Source of the DNA: Halomonas lysinitropha
GTDB lineage: Bacteria; Pseudomonadota; Gammaproteobacteria; Pseudomonadales; Halomonadaceae
DNA length: 64,000 nt
Direction: 5' to 3'
Assembly (NCBI RefSeq): GCF_902500215.1
Contig: NZ_CABVOU010000046.1
Coordinates: 1-64,000, forward strand
The notes under the pieces were generated by a model. The model had not been told where the DNA came from, ran no database searches, and was given only the letters and a program-made list of their open reading frames with translations. The position numbers and the translations under genes are program-made. Below, one piece after another: positions 26,516 through 35,692 of this stretch; position 1 is the first letter of the stretch, and every line of letters starts with the position of its first letter.

Positions 26516-27672
26516 CAGTGTCCCTCGAGGGCGAAGGGCGCGCCATGCTCGTCCCACTGGCTGTCGGGAACGATCACGATCTTGCCCAGGAAATTGCGGT
26601 CGCGGCTGACGAAGTAGCGCTCGGCCTGGTGCAGGTCGGAGAGCCGGAAGGCGGCATGCAGCACCGGCTTGAGTTCGCCGGAGCGGATCCAGGCGATCAG
26701 CTGCTCGGCTTCCTCGCGGGTGCCGTGGGAGACGCCGAAGATCTGCACCTGGTAGAGGTAGATGCGCGTCCACAGGATCTCCGAGATGTTGCCGCCGCTG
26801 GCGCCGGCGATGGAGAGCCGCGGGTAGGTGGTGCGCGCCTTCATGTCCTGGATCATGGTGTCGATGAAGCCGTCGGTCATCTCGCCGCCGACCAGGTCCA
26901 TCACCGCATCGATGGGCGCGCCGCCGGTGGCCTCGAGCACGCGTTCGGCGAAGCCCGCCAGGTCGCCACGATCGATGACCGCCTCGGCGCCCAGCGCCTT
27001 GAGCGCCTCGGCCTTCTCCTGCTGGCTGACCGCGTAGGGTACTGCCCCGACGATGCGGCACAACTGGATCAGCGCCGTACCCACGCCACCGCTGGCGCCG
27101 CTGACCAGCACCCGCTCGCCTGCCTTGACCCCGGCGGAGGTCATCATATGGTAGGCGGTCTGGTAGGAGCACATGCCCAGGGCGGCCAGCTCGGCGTCGC
27201 TGAGCTCGGGATTGGGCACGTGGTGGAACTGGTCCGAGGGCACGGCGACATACTCGGCGAAGCCGCCGTCGGCGCCGTGGCCGTAGTAGTCCGGGGTCAG
27301 GTTGATATCGCGCCGGTCATCGGGATAGAGGTTGAAGTCGAGCAGGCCGCGCTCACCCAGGCGCGAGGCATCGACGCCTTCGCCCACGGCGGCCACGCGC
27401 CCGGCGATATCGGCCCCCTGGATGCGCGGGAAGGTCAGGGTGGGCTCGCCACCCATGGCAAAGGACGTCACCTCGCCCTTCTTGACCGGGTAGAGCCCCT
27501 CGCGGGCCTTGCGGTCGGTGTTATTCTTGGCCGTCGCCGTGACCCGCACCAGCACCTCGCCGGGTCCCGGCTGCGGGGTCGGCACGTCGTCGCGATAGAC
27601 CAGCGCGTCAACATCGCCATGCCCGGTCAGCAGCATGGCGGCCATGGTGTCAGGAAGGGGCTGGCGGCTCAC
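26515..27672 (-). CDS. Zinc-independent MDR-family oxidoreductase (quinone-oxidoreductase type)
   Basis: The 385-residue protein starts at a GTG preceded by GGAGGTTTCCA. It has the N-terminal GroES-like fold (GPGEVLVRVTATAKNNTDRKA near 40), GADIAGRVAAVGEGVD near 90 and the NADP-binding VLVSGASGGVGTALIQL near 190. The active-site cysteine and structural zinc cysteines of alcohol dehydrogenases are absent, so it is a reductase of the quinone-oxidoreductase/crotonyl-CoA-reductase-like branch. It is co-transcribed with the proline-racemase-family gene. A role in turnover of a hydroxyproline-like compound or another alpha-substituted acid is inference from that pairing. Confidence 0.8.
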   Translation of the reverse strand: MSRQPLPDTMAAMLLTGHGDVDALVYRDDVPTPQPGPGEVLVRVTATAKNNTDRKAREGLYPVKKGEVTSFAMGGEPTLTFPRIQGADIAGRVAAVGEGVDASRLGERGLLDFNLYPDDRRDINLTPDYYGHGADGGFAEYVAVPSDQFHHVPNPELSDAELAALGMCSYQTAYHMMTSAGVKAGERVLVSGASGGVGTALIQLCRIVGAVPYAVSQQEKAEALKALGAEAVIDRGDLAGFAERVLEATGGAPIDAVMDLVGGEMTDGFIDTMIQDMKARTTYPRLSIAGASGGNISEILWTRIYLYQVQIFGVSHGTREEAEQLIAWIRSGELKPVLHAAFRLSDLHQAERYFVSRDRNFLGKIVIVPDSQWDEHGAPFALEGH

Positions 27673-27974
27673 TGGAAACCTCCTTTCGTTTCAAAGAGAT
27701 CAGCTAGTGCAGACGATAACAGACTTCCCCGCCATGACGTTATCCCCGCGCAAATTCTGATGAGAACGGACTGACGCCATGAACAACATCATGGTCATCG
27801 ATGGCTACCGGGCCAATCGGACGCGGTGCGATCGCGATTGCCACAGAAACTGACTAGGGCGGATATCACGGCTTTGCCGCAATCCTGCTGATCGCCAGAC
27901 GTATATAGAGTCCTCCCCGACAGGGCGGGGGGTGTCAGTTTTTCTACGTATAGAAAAGAGGCGTTTTGGTCACT
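27673..27974. other. Intergenic region, possible antitoxin-gene scrap
   Basis: This gap between the oxidoreductase and the HigBA-like pair has no full gene. On the + strand at 27780-27855 a short frame starts MNNIMVIDGYRA, which resembles the first residues of HicB-family antitoxins, then runs into unrelated codons and stops. A GC-rich CCCCGACAGGGCGGGG stretch near 27916 is followed by a T-run and could be a weak hairpin. Nothing else is seen. Confidence 0.3.
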
Positions 27975-28268
27975 TCAGACAGCCACTTCCTTCTCGTCCT
28001 CAATCTCCAGCTCAAGGCGAAAGTGGGCCGGTCCCGTCAGGTTGACCAGAGCGTCCAGGCTGAACTTGTTGATGCGGCCGTTCAGCAGGTCGTTGAGACG
28101 GGGCTGCGTAATGCCCAGGCGGTGGGCAGCCTCTGTCTGAGTGATTCTCCACTCCCTGACACGATCGGCGATCTTCGCCATGAGCTCGGAACGCAGACGC
28201 ATGTTCAGCGCCTCCTCGGGAGTGTCCTCGATGGCGTCCCACACGCTGTCGTAATACTCGATGGCCAT
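27975..28268 (-). CDS. HigA-like XRE-family antitoxin
   Basis: The 97-residue protein has a helix-turn-helix around residues 40-65 (TQTEAAHRLGITQPRLNDLL) of the XRE/Cro type and an acidic C-terminus. It follows the Gp49-like toxin by 26 bases on the same strand, the toxin-first order typical of HigBA modules. It probably binds the module's own promoter and neutralises the toxin. ATG at 28268 is preceded by AGCGAGGTGAG. Confidence 0.85.
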   Translation of the reverse strand: MAIEYYDSVWDAIEDTPEEALNMRLRSELMAKIADRVREWRITQTEAAHRLGITQPRLNDLLNGRINKFSLDALVNLTGPAHFRLELEIEDEKEVAV

Positions 28269-28294
28269 GATCTCACCTCGCTTGGTGACCGGGC

Positions 28295-28618
28295 TCAGGG
28301 CAGCTCTTTGTATCGCTGCTTACCCAGGTCGATATCTTTCTTGGCGGTCTGTTGGGTCTTCTTCTGGAAGCAGTGGAGCACGAATACCGCATCGCCCCGG
28401 TTTGCTAAGTAGAAAACCCGAAAGGCCCCGTTGTCTTCCCGAATGCGGATCTCCATGACACCACGGCCAACGCTTGGCATGGGACGGAAGTCATCCGGCT
28501 GGCCTCCAGCCTGAACTTTATCGATCTGAAACCCCGCTTCTCGCTTGGCTTCTAGAGGGAAGTCGCGCAGGCGGTCCTTCGAGTCTCCGACGAATGCGAC
28601 GGGTTTCTTGCGCGCCAC
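28295..28618 (-). CDS. HigB/Gp49-like RelE-superfamily toxin
   Basis: A 107-residue basic protein: KPVAFVGDSKDRLRDFP at the start, then GVMEIRIREDNGAFRVFYLA and VFVLHCFQKKTQQTAKKDI, the conserved block of phage-derived Gp49-like HigB toxins (PF05973), mRNA interferases of the RelE fold. It starts at GTG 28618 with a run of Gs as ribosome-binding sequence. It is first gene of a two-gene operon with the XRE antitoxin. Confidence 0.87.
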   Translation of the reverse strand: MARKKPVAFVGDSKDRLRDFPLEAKREAGFQIDKVQAGGQPDDFRPMPSVGRGVMEIRIREDNGAFRVFYLANRGDAVFVLHCFQKKTQQTAKKDIDLGKQRYKELP

Positions 28619-28692
28619 ATCCCCCCCCCATTGGCTATCGCGGTTCTATATCAATGCAGATATAATAGACCTCTCAACCGAAAGGCTCAAGC

Positions 28693-28803
28693 TCAGCAGT
28701 TGAGGCTCCATCTAGCTTGACAGTGGGGGACGGCGTACAGGCCTTGGTCGGCGCGCTTGATCGCCGGCTTCAGGCTGGTTTCTCCGGCACTGACCAATGT
28801 CAC
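28693..28803 (-). pseudogene. C-terminal scrap of a GGDEF (diguanylate cyclase) gene
   Basis: Read on the minus strand, about 36 codons give VTLVSAGETSLKPAIKRADQ followed by GLYAV, which matches the end of a GGDEF domain (normal form: RADQALYAAK). The upstream catalytic part is not present in the next ~200 bases. I take it as a gene fragment left by rearrangement. The remaining sequence up to 29007 shows no gene. Support is a single short motif. Confidence 0.45.
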
Positions 28804-29007
28804 GCCCAGTAAACGGCCAAGAAGTGGATCACTCCACGACCCTGCCGCCGGCATTCGCCCCGGTGATAACCTGGTCCGGTTACGTCAGCAGCCGGTAGAG
28901 AGCCCGCAACAGCTGAAAGGCATGATGCCAGGTGGCGTGGGCGGACGAGGGCTAGTCCCTCTCCGGCCCGATCATCGCCCTGAATTCGCCTGGTGGCCGC
29001 GTCGGGA

Positions 29008-29811
29008 CTATGCGCCGTCGCGGTGCCAGAAGGGCTGTCCCACCGTGGGCGTGCTGGGGCTGGCGGTCTGGCGCTGCTGCATCAGCCCGGCCAGATGGGC
29101 CTTGCGCCCGGCGCGGATGGCTTCGGCAAAGGCCTCGGCCATCAGGGCTGGACGCTGGGCCTTTGCCACGGCGGTATTGAGCAGCACGCCGTCGAAGCCC
29201 ATCTCCATGGCCTCGGCGGCCTGGGAGGGTGCCCCCAGGCCGGCATCGATGATCAGCGGCACGTCGAGGCGCTGGCGCAGGGTCGTGAGGGCATAGCGGT
29301 TCATCAGGCCGAGGCCGGTGCCGATGGGCGAGCCCCAGGGCATCAACGCCTCGCAGCCGGCGTCGCGCAGCCGCTGACAGAGGATCAGGTCATCGGTGCA
29401 GTAGGGCAGCACCTTGAAGCCCTGGTCGATCAGTTCCCGGGCCGCCTCCAGCAGGCCGAAGGGGTCCGGCTGCAGGTTGTAGTCATCACCGATGACCTCG
29501 AGCTTGATCCAGGGTGTGTCGAACAGCTCGCGGGACATCTGGGCGAGGGTGATGGCCTCCCGCGCCGAGCGGCAGCCGGCGGTGTTGGGCAGCAGCCGGC
29601 AGCCGCTGTCGCGCAGGATCTGCCAGAAGGCGTCGCCGTCGCCCGACGCGGGATTCTGGCGGCGCAGCCCCAGGGTGACCATCTCGCAGCCGGATGCCCG
29701 AATGGCCTCCTGCATCACCGTGGGTGAGGAATAGAGGGCGGTGCCGAGCAGGAAGCGGCTGGCGAAGGCCTCGCCGTAGAGCGTCAGGGTGTCATCCTGT
29801 GCAGCGTTCAT
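29008..29811 (-). CDS. thiG: Thiazole synthase
   Basis: ThiG forms the thiazole phosphate of thiamine from 1-deoxy-xylulose 5-phosphate, dehydroglycine and the ThiS thiocarboxylate. The 267-residue (beta/alpha)8 protein shows [11 protein letters not shown] near residue 19, TLGLRRQN near 46, the Schiff-base lysine in WIKLEVIGD near 100, [13 protein letters not shown] near 155 and the phosphate-binding [20 protein letters not shown] near 180 plus [11 protein letters not shown]. Its ATG shares one base with the stop of thiS. Third gene of the thiO-thiS-thiG operon, under the TPP riboswitch. Confidence 0.95.
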   Translation of the reverse strand: MNAAQDDTLTLYGEAFASRFLLGTALYSSPTVMQEAIRASGCEMVTLGLRRQNPASGDGDAFWQILRDSGCRLLPNTAGCRSAREAITLAQMSRELFDTPWIKLEVIGDDYNLQPDPFGLLEAARELIDQGFKVLPYCTDDLILCQRLRDAGCEALMPWGSPIGTGLGLMNRYALTTLRQRLDVPLIIDAGLGAPSQAAEAMEMGFDGVLLNTAVAKAQRPALMAEAFAEAIRAGRKAHLAGLMQQRQTASPSTPTVGQPFWHRDGA

Positions 29812-30020
29812 CAGCCACCTCCCACGGGGGCCACGATATCGATGCGGTCGTCGTCCCGCAGGAGCTGTTCGGCGTAGCCGGAGCGGGGCACGAACTCGCC
29901 ATTGACTGCCACGGCGACCCGGCGGTCGGCGTAGTGCCAGGCCTGCAGGGCATCCGCGAGCGAGGTGCCGGCGGGAAGACGGACGGGCTCGTCGTTGAGG
30001 CGCAGGGTGATCTCGTTCAT
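29811..30020 (-). CDS. thiS: Sulfur-carrier protein ThiS
   Basis: The 69-residue ubiquitin-like protein starts [18 protein letters not shown] and ends VAPVGGG, with the C-terminal Gly-Gly that is adenylated and thiocarboxylated for sulfur transfer to thiazole. Length is normal. It overlaps thiO by four bases and thiG by one, so all three are translationally coupled. Confidence 0.95.
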   Translation of the reverse strand: MNEITLRLNDEPVRLPAGTSLADALQAWHYADRRVAVAVNGEFVPRSGYAEQLLRDDDRIDIVAPVGGG

Positions 30021-31126
30021 GCAGCATTCTCCTGCGGCGGGCGTGCCGCCAGGGTATCAGCAAAGGGGCGGTCGCCGTGGCCGCGGATTCCGGCCAGCAG
30101 GTGGCAGACCACGGCGGGGGCCAGCAGGTAGCCGTGGCGGAACAGGCCGTTGGCGGTGATCAGCCCCTCCTGATGGGTGACATGGGGCAGGTTGTCGAGG
30201 AAGGCGGGGCGCAGGTTGACGCCCTGCTCCAGGATGCGGGCCTCGGCGAAGGCCGGCGACAGGGTATAGAGGGCGCTGCCCAGCTCCAGCGAGGACTGCA
30301 GCGACATGGGGGAACGATCCTCGCTCTCGATCTGGGTGGCGCCGATGACGAAGCGGTGTGCCGGCTTGGGCACCACATAGAGCTGGTAGCGAGGATGCAT
30401 CAGCCGTACCGGCCGCGAGAGCTGGATCTCGGCGGTCTGGACGTGCAGGGTCTCGCCGCGTACGCCGCGCAGGCTCGGGTGGCGCGGCCGGGCGCCGGTG
30501 CCACGACAGTCGATGACCAGGTCGAAGTGCCGGCGGCCCTCGGCGGTGACGACCTCGCCGGGGAAGGTCTCCACCGGGGAGTGGGCACGGCACTCTCCGC
30601 CCAGGGCGCGGATCTCGTCCAGCAGGCGAGTGAGCAGGGCGCGGTTGTCCAGGTGGGCCTCGTCCGGGAGGAACAGCCCCTGGCGGAAGCCGGTTGCCAG
30701 GTCGGGTTCCAGGCATTGGATCTCCGGGGCATCGAGGGTTCGGCAGGGGGAGCCGCCGCCCAGGGCGTGATCGAGGTCGCGGCGGAACTGGGTGAGTTCG
30801 CCCAGGTCCTGGGGATGCGCCACCATCAGGCTGCCGTTCTGCTGCCACAGCGACGAGGCGTCGAGGGCCTCGAGCCAGCGTGGCCACTGGGTCAGGGCGA
30901 AGCGGCCCATATCGTAGACGCAGCGCTCGGAGATCGCCGTCTCGCACAGCGGGGCAACCATGCCGGCCGCGGTCCAGGCGGCGGCTGGCGGGACATCCAG
31001 GTCCCCGGCATCATAGAGGGTGACGGCGTGGCCGTCGGTGAGCAGCTGCCAGGCGACAAGACGCCCCAGCAGGCCGGCGCCGGCGACGGCGATGTGATCG
31101 TTGGAGGGTGTCAAGATATCGGCCAT
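30017..31126 (-). CDS. thiO: Glycine oxidase ThiO
   Basis: The 369-residue FAD-dependent oxidase makes dehydroglycine for thiazole synthesis in aerobes. It has the FAD motif [15 protein letters not shown] near residue 13, [10 protein letters not shown] near 53 (the typical ThiO AGMLAP block), and the C-terminal [19 protein letters not shown] near 325, which binds FAD. Length and order (thiO-thiS-thiG) are standard for proteobacteria. A TPP riboswitch lies 60-165 bases upstream. Confidence 0.93.
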   Translation of the reverse strand: MADILTPSNDHIAVAGAGLLGRLVAWQLLTDGHAVTLYDAGDLDVPPAAAWTAAGMVAPLCETAISERCVYDMGRFALTQWPRWLEALDASSLWQQNGSLMVAHPQDLGELTQFRRDLDHALGGGSPCRTLDAPEIQCLEPDLATGFRQGLFLPDEAHLDNRALLTRLLDEIRALGGECRAHSPVETFPGEVVTAEGRRHFDLVIDCRGTGARPRHPSLRGVRGETLHVQTAEIQLSRPVRLMHPRYQLYVVPKPAHRFVIGATQIESEDRSPMSLQSSLELGSALYTLSPAFAEARILEQGVNLRPAFLDNLPHVTHQEGLITANGLFRHGYLLAPAVVCHLLAGIRGHGDRPFADTLAARPPQENAA

Positions 31127-31184
31127 CCAGCAGGAGACATGGCGGATCAGGCGGGATGGCGGCAGGGGGCGAGCAGGTGTGGCA

Positions 31185-31292
31185 CGCGCTTGTTCCCTCC
31201 GCAGGCATCAACCTGATCAGGTTCAACGGGTTCGGCCGTACCGATCTCAGCCCCCGTGTACGTCGCATTGGCGTACCGGGGCTCCCCGACAA
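31185..31292 (-). promoter_or_regulatory. TPP riboswitch (THI element)
   Basis: On the minus strand the sequence holds the conserved blocks in order: GGGGAGC, then GGGGCTGAGA, then GAACCCGTTGAACCTGATC, then ATGCCTGCG and AGGGAACAAGCG. These are the hallmark helices of the thiamine pyrophosphate riboswitch. It lies in the leader of thiO-thiS-thiG and should shut the operon off when TPP is plentiful. Confidence 0.97.
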
Positions 31293-31374
31293 GTCCTGCT
31301 AACATAACTAAAGATGCCCGGGCACGCAATCTCGTTGCATGGCCGGGCATTTCTGGGATGGTATCCGGTCTGGA

Positions 31375-31680
31375 TCAGGCGCAGTCGGCGGCGCCCTCGC
31401 CGTACATGTCGAACATCAGCTCGCGGCCGAGGTCGGTCAGCACGAAGCAGTGATGATCGTTCCAGGTGGCGGCCCGGCTGGTCTCGAGGATGTGCTGGCA
31501 GGGTGCCCAGTCACGGTCGGCTTCGTCGAGTGCCTTCAGGTCACTGCGGTCGAGGCCGCGGTGCGGAACGGTGACTGTCTCCAGCACATGTCCCTGACGA
31601 TAGAGCAGGGCGGCCATGGTGGAGAGGCACTGGCGCAGGCTACGTTGCATGCCGGCGGTACTGTCGCTGTCGTGTGTCAT
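31375..31680 (-). CDS. Hypothetical protein, about 100 residues
   Basis: An acidic 101-residue frame with a good ribosome-binding sequence (GGAGATG) before the ATG at 31680. It has no membrane segment or signal peptide. The N-terminal half is helical (LRQCLSTMAALLYRQGHVLE) and the C-terminal half contains WNDHHCFVLTDLGRELMFDM. I do not recognise the family. It stands between the thiamine operon's riboswitch and argF on the minus strand. The conserved-looking composition and start support a real gene. Confidence 0.55.
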   Translation of the reverse strand: MTHDSDSTAGMQRSLRQCLSTMAALLYRQGHVLETVTVPHRGLDRSDLKALDEADRDWAPCQHILETSRAATWNDHHCFVLTDLGRELMFDMYGEGAADCA

Positions 31681-31793
31681 GCTGCCGCATCTCCTAGTTG
31701 AGTATGCTGCAGCGCATTATACACAAGACGAAGGTCGATGTCATACCAAGGTCTAAGATGCTTCGTGCAGTCGAAAGATGCTCGAAGCGAGAG

Positions 31794-31891
31794 GCGCCGG
31801 GGACAGGTCGTAGGGGAGGTCCTATGCCAGGGATGGCATCGGTAGCGCCCAGGGAGGGGTTCACAGCGCCTCCCCGAAGACCTGTCGTCGG
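31794..31891. repeat. Foldable dispersed intergenic element, copy A
   Basis: A ~98-bp element starting GCGCCGGGGACAGGTC and ending GACCTGTCGTCGG, with near-complementary ends, then inner complementary blocks (GGGGAGG / CCTCCCC) and two small inner hairpins (TGCCAGGGATGGCA; GCCCAGGGAGGGGT region). The same element, inverted and about 85-90 percent identical by eye, is at 45334-45432. It lies downstream of argF (minus strand). Confidence 0.8.
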
Positions 31892-31922
31892 ATCAGCCTC
31901 GAGCGTTATTTACTATCTTCTC

Positions 31923-32843
31923 TCAGCCTTCCACGCGCCCCAGCAGCAGGAATTCGATCAGTGCCTTCTGGGCATGCAGGCGATTGCCGGCCTCCTGCCA
32001 GACCACGGCACGCGGGTCATCGAGCAGGGTGGTGCTGATCTCTTCACCGCGGTGAGCCGGCAGGCAGTGCAGGAAGAGCACATCGTCCTTCGCCCGGTCG
32101 AGCATGGCCTCGCTCACCTGGAAGCCGGCGAAATCCGCCTCGCGGCTGGCCTGCTCCTCTTCCTGGCCCATGGAGGCCCAGACGTCGGTGGTGACGAGAT
32201 CGGCGTCCGTCACGGCCTGTTGGGGGTCGCGGAAAAGGGTCACCCGGTCGCCGGCGGCCGCGAGGATATCCTGTCGCGGCTCATAGCCTTCCGGACAGCA
32301 GATACGCAGCTGGAAATCGAACTGGCGGGCGGCGTTGATCCAGGAGTGGCACATGTTGTTGCCATCGCCGATCCACACCGCGGTGCGGCCCTTGACGCTG
32401 CCGCGCAGCTCGGTCCAGGTCATCACGTCGGCGAGCAGCTGGCAGGGGTGGTAGTCGTCGGTGAGGGCGTTGATCACCGGCACCGCGCTGGCCGCGGCGT
32501 ACTCCTCGAGGCTGGCGTGGGAAAAGGTGCGGATCATCACCGCATCGACCATTTCCGCGAGCACCCGCGCGGTATCGCCGATGGGTTCGCCACGGCCGAG
32601 CTGGGTGTCGCGAGGCGAGAGAAACAGCGCATGGCCGCCGAATTGCGCCATGGCGGTCTCGAAGGAGACTCGGGTTCGGGTCGAGGACTTCTCGAAGATC
32701 ATCGCCAGGGTGCGGTTGGCGAAGGGGGTGTAGGTTGGCCCGTGGGTCTTCAGGCCGTTCTTGATCGAGATGGCGCGCTGGATCAGGTAGCGCAGCTCGT
32801 CGGAACTCAGATCAAGCAGGGTGAGGAAATGGCGAGTGGCCAT
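31923..32843 (-). CDS. argF: Ornithine carbamoyltransferase
   Basis: The 306-residue enzyme makes citrulline from ornithine and carbamoyl phosphate. It carries the carbamoyl-phosphate motif [13 protein letters not shown] near residue 49, [11 protein letters not shown] near 131, the ornithine loop region [11 protein letters not shown] near 220 and the catalytic [12 protein letters not shown] near 258. Length is typical of the anabolic enzyme. It ends 31 bases from the foldable repeat copy A. argG lies nearby at 34394, so two successive arginine-pathway steps are close but not co-transcribed. Confidence 0.96.
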   Translation of the reverse strand: MATRHFLTLLDLSSDELRYLIQRAISIKNGLKTHGPTYTPFANRTLAMIFEKSSTRTRVSFETAMAQFGGHALFLSPRDTQLGRGEPIGDTARVLAEMVDAVMIRTFSHASLEEYAAASAVPVINALTDDYHPCQLLADVMTWTELRGSVKGRTAVWIGDGNNMCHSWINAARQFDFQLRICCPEGYEPRQDILAAAGDRVTLFRDPQQAVTDADLVTTDVWASMGQEEEQASREADFAGFQVSEAMLDRAKDDVLFLHCLPAHRGEEISTTLLDDPRAVVWQEAGNRLHAQKALIEFLLLGRVEG

Positions 32844-33035
32844 GGTATCGCTCCACGGGAAAAAACGACCATCCTAGCCAGGCCACGGGGGATGCGCAAC
32901 GCGTTCGTCATCAGTAGAATGGCCCTCATCCATAAGGCCGACCAGCTTACTCGGGTATTCCCCGCACGCCGGACGGCTTCGATCCATCGAGGCCCGGTCT
33001 ACCGAGACCCTGACACACGAGAAAAGGGAGATGTC

Positions 33036-33371
33036 ATGAGCACCACCGTCGAGAATATCGAGCGCCAGATCGGCGAGAACCCCATCCTTATCTACATGAA
33101 GGGCACCCCCCAGCTGCCCCAGTGCGGCTTCTCCGCCCAGACCGTGCAGGCCCTGATGGCCTGTGGCGAGCGCTTCGCCTTCGTCAATGTCCTGGACAAC
33201 CCGGACATTCGTGCCGAGCTGCCCAAGGTGGCCAACTGGCCGACCTTCCCGCAGCTGTGGGTCGATGGTGAGCTGGTCGGTGGCTGCGACATCGTGGTCG
33301 AGATGCACCAGAACGGCGAGCTGGAAAAGCTGGTCAAGGAGTCCGCGGCCAAGCACAAGGATGATGCCTGA
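33036..33371 (+). CDS. grxD: Monothiol glutaredoxin, Grx4 type
   Basis: A 111-residue monothiol glutaredoxin with the CGFS active site near residue 30, the upstream KGTPQLPQ stretch (with the glutathione-binding Lys) and WPTFPQLWVDGELVGGCDI near 68-85 (TVP-like loop and GG-C-D). This family binds a [2Fe-2S] cluster with glutathione and hands it to Fe-S apoproteins and BolA. ATG at 33036 follows GGGAG. A good terminator lies 72 bases after the stop. Confidence 0.96.
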   Translation: MSTTVENIERQIGENPILIYMKGTPQLPQCGFSAQTVQALMACGERFAFVNVLDNPDIRAELPKVANWPTFPQLWVDGELVGGCDIVVEMHQNGELEKLVKESAAKHKDDA

Positions 33372-33443
33372 GTAGCTACAAGCTACAAGCGCCGAGCCGC
33401 CAAGCTGTTCGGTGACGGCCTGCAGGTAGCGAGGCAGAAACGT

Positions 33444-33480
33444 GAAACCCCACCAGATCAACTTCTGGTGGGGTTTCTTG
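33444..33480 (+). terminator. Rho-independent terminator after grxD
   Basis: The arms GAAACCCCACCAGA and TTCTGGTGGGGTTTC form a nearly perfect 14-bp stem around a short loop, with the T-rich end folded into the stem (GGGTTTCTTG). It ends the grxD transcript and, being A-rich on the other side, may also stop transcription from rnt. Confidence 0.85.
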
Positions 33481-33507
33481 CTACTTGTTGCTGATTGAAC
33501 TTAGCCT

Positions 33508-33583
33508 CCGCTTGGCCGCTTGGCCGCTTGGCCGCTTGGCCGCTTGGCCGCTTGGCCGCTTGGCCGCTTGGCCGCTTGGCCGC
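33508..33583. repeat. Octamer tandem repeat (CCGCTTGG), about 9 units
   Basis: An uninterrupted run of the 8-bp unit CCGCTTGG, about nine and a half copies, ends at the stop codon of rnt. The units look identical, so the array is recent or slippage-prone. It lies between the grxD terminator and the rnt 3' end and changes only the 3' untranslated sequence when copy number changes. Confidence 0.95.
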
Positions 33584-34251
33584 TATGGCTCCTCGTCCAG
33601 CCCCTGCTCTCTCTGGGCCAGGGCCCAGCCGCCCAGGTCCTTGTAGCGGTTGACCATGGCGCAGAACAGTTCGGCGGTGCGCTCGGTGTCATAGCGCGCC
33701 GAGTGGGCGGCGCTGTTGTCGAACTCGATGCCCGCGGCCCGGCAGGCCCGGGCCAGCACGGTCTGGCCATAGATCAGGCCGCCGAGGGATGCCGTGTCGA
33801 AGCTCGAGAAGGGATGGAAGGGGTTGCGCTTGATGCCGCAGCGGTTGACCGCCGCGTTGAGAAAGCCGTGGTCGAAGGCGGCATTGTGGCCGACCAGCAC
33901 GGCCCGGGTGCAGCCATGGGCCTTGATGGACTTGCGCACCGGGCGGAAGATCTCGCCGAGGGCCTCGGCCTCGCTGACGGCGACCTGGCGGCGCAGCGGG
34001 TCATCGAGGCGGATGCCGGTGAAGTCCAGCGCTGATTGCTCCACGTTGGCTCCCTCGAAGGGCGTCACGTGGTAGGCGTAGGTGGCGTCGGGGATCAGGT
34101 TGCCCTCCGGATCCATGGTCAGCGTGACCGCGGCGATCTCCAGTATCGCGTCGCCCTCGGGATTGAAGCCTCCGGTTTCCAGGTCCACCACCACGGGCAG
34201 GAAGCTGCGGAATCGCTGCGCCATGAGTTCACGGGCGATCGCCTCGCTCAT
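33583..34251 (-). CDS. rnt: Ribonuclease T
   Basis: The 222-residue DEDDh 3'-5' exonuclease trims the CCA end of tRNA and the 3' ends of 5S/23S rRNA. Catalytic residues: Asp/Glu in [11 protein letters not shown] near residue 22, Asp in [13 protein letters not shown] near 122 and His-x4-Asp in [16 protein letters not shown] near 182. Length is normal. The stop codon abuts an octamer tandem repeat. It is divergent from argG. Confidence 0.95.
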   Translation of the reverse strand: MSEAIARELMAQRFRSFLPVVVDLETGGFNPEGDAILEIAAVTLTMDPEGNLIPDATYAYHVTPFEGANVEQSALDFTGIRLDDPLRRQVAVSEAEALGEIFRPVRKSIKAHGCTRAVLVGHNAAFDHGFLNAAVNRCGIKRNPFHPFSSFDTASLGGLIYGQTVLARACRAAGIEFDNSAAHSARYDTERTAELFCAMVNRYKDLGGWALAQREQGLDEEP

Positions 34252-34352
34252 GCACCTCTCCTTGTCTGGGCCATCTGTCTCGAAACCGCGGAAGTCTAGC
34301 AGCTTGCCTTCAGTGAGTCGCGTCGCCGGTATTCGCTGCAGGCTCGCCGCGC

Positions 34353-34358
34353 TATAAT
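34353..34358 (+). promoter_or_regulatory. Probable -10 box of the argG promoter
   Basis: A perfect TATAAT lies 36 bases before the argG ATG in the rnt-argG divergent gap. No convincing -35 box at 17 bp is seen (GTATTC-like sequence only), so this could be a regulated promoter. The position suits an ArgR-type or growth-regulated start, which is not shown by the sequence. Confidence 0.45.
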
Positions 34359-34393
34359 CGGCGTTTTGCGAATGTTACGAGAGGAGCCTCAGC

Positions 34394-35611
34394 ATGTCCG
34401 ATGTCAAGAAGGTGGTGCTCGCCTATTCCGGCGGCCTGGACACGTCCGTCATCGTCAAGTGGTTGCAGGAAAGCTATGACTGCGAGGTCGTGACCTTCAC
34501 CGCCGACATCGGCCAGGGCGAGGAGGTCGAGCCGGCCCGTGCCAAGGCCGAGGCGCTGGGCGTCAAGGAGATCCACATCGAGGATCTGCGCGAGGAGTTC
34601 GTGCGCGACTACGTCTACCCGATGTTCCGGGCCAACACGATCTACGAGGGCGAGTATCTGCTCGGTACTTCCATCGCCCGTCCGCTGATCGCCCGTCGCC
34701 TGATCGAGATCGCCAATCAGACGGGCGCCGACGCCATTTCCCACGGGGCCACCGGCAAGGGCAATGACCAGGTGCGCTTCGAGCTCGGCGCCTATGCGCT
34801 GAAGCCCGGTGTCAAGGTGATCGCGCCGTGGCGCGAGTGGGATCTCACCTCCCGCGAGAAGCTGATGGCCTACTGCCAGCAGCACGATATCCCGGTGGAT
34901 TTCTCGTCCAAGAAGAAGTCGCCCTACTCGATGGATGCCAACCTGCTGCATATCTCCTACGAGGGCGGCATTCTCGAGGATCCCTGGGCCGAGGCCGAGG
35001 AGGAGATGTGGCGCTGGAGCGTGTCGCCGGAAGTCGCGCCGGATACCCCCACCTACATCGAGCTGACATACGAGAAGGGCGACATCGTGGCCATCGACGG
35101 CGTGCCGATGAGGCCCCATGAGGTGCTCGAGAAGCTCAACAAACTGGGCGGCGACAACGGCATCGGACGCCTCGACATCGTCGAGAACCGCTATGTGGGC
35201 ATGAAGTCCCGCGGCTGCTACGAGACCCCGGGGGGCACCATCATGCTGCGTGCCCATCGCGCCATCGAGTCGCTGACGCTGGACCGCGAGGAAGCACACC
35301 TCAAGGATGAGCTGATGCCCAAGTACGCCGAGGTGATCTACAACGGCTACTGGTGGAGCCCGGAGCGTCGCATGCTGCAGGCGGCCATCGACGAGACCCA
35401 GAAGAACGTCTCCGGCGTGGTGCGCATGAAGCTCTACAAGGGCAGTGCCACCGTGGCGGGCCGCCGCTCCGACCAGTCGCTGTTCGACGAGTCCATTGCC
35501 ACCTTCGAGGACGATGCCGGCGCCTACGACCAGAAGGATGCCGAGGGCTTCATCAAGCTCAACGCCCTGCGCCTGCGCATCGCCGCCGGCAAGGGCCGCA
35601 AGCAGGACTGA
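34394..35611 (+). CDS. argG: Argininosuccinate synthase
   Basis: This 405-residue ATP-dependent enzyme joins citrulline and aspartate. It shows the PP-loop [13 protein letters not shown] near residue 8, [11 protein letters not shown] near 91, [19 protein letters not shown] near 114 and [17 protein letters not shown] near 175. Length matches the family. It begins 36 bases after a TATAAT box and behind a GAGAGGAG ribosome-binding sequence. Confidence 0.97.
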   Translation: MSDVKKVVLAYSGGLDTSVIVKWLQESYDCEVVTFTADIGQGEEVEPARAKAEALGVKEIHIEDLREEFVRDYVYPMFRANTIYEGEYLLGTSIARPLIARRLIEIANQTGADAISHGATGKGNDQVRFELGAYALKPGVKVIAPWREWDLTSREKLMAYCQQHDIPVDFSSKKKSPYSMDANLLHISYEGGILEDPWAEAEEEMWRWSVSPEVAPDTPTYIELTYEKGDIVAIDGVPMRPHEVLEKLNKLGGDNGIGRLDIVENRYVGMKSRGCYETPGGTIMLRAHRAIESLTLDREEAHLKDELMPKYAEVIYNGYWWSPERRMLQAAIDETQKNVSGVVRMKLYKGSATVAGRRSDQSLFDESIATFEDDAGAYDQKDAEGFIKLNALRLRIAAGKGRKQD

Positions 35612-35633
35612 GCCAGACCTTCATGGCCTCCTC

Positions 35634-35656
35634 GACGCCGGCTTGCCGCCGGCGTC
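35634..35656 (+). terminator. GC-rich hairpin after argG
   Basis: The arms GACGCCGGC and GCCGGCGTC form a perfect 9-bp stem around TTGCC, 22 bases after the argG stop and before the HlyU-family gene. There is no T-run, so it would be a weak terminator or a transcript-stabilising hairpin. Confidence 0.4.
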
Positions 35657-35692
35657 GTCGGTTCGAGGCCTACCCTCTGCGAGGAGAGCACG

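Noticed and set aside
31698-33371. Very long + strand frame running into grxD
   Set aside because: Glutaredoxin starts at 33036 by homology and ribosome-binding sequence; the rest is antisense to argF and passes through the repeat.
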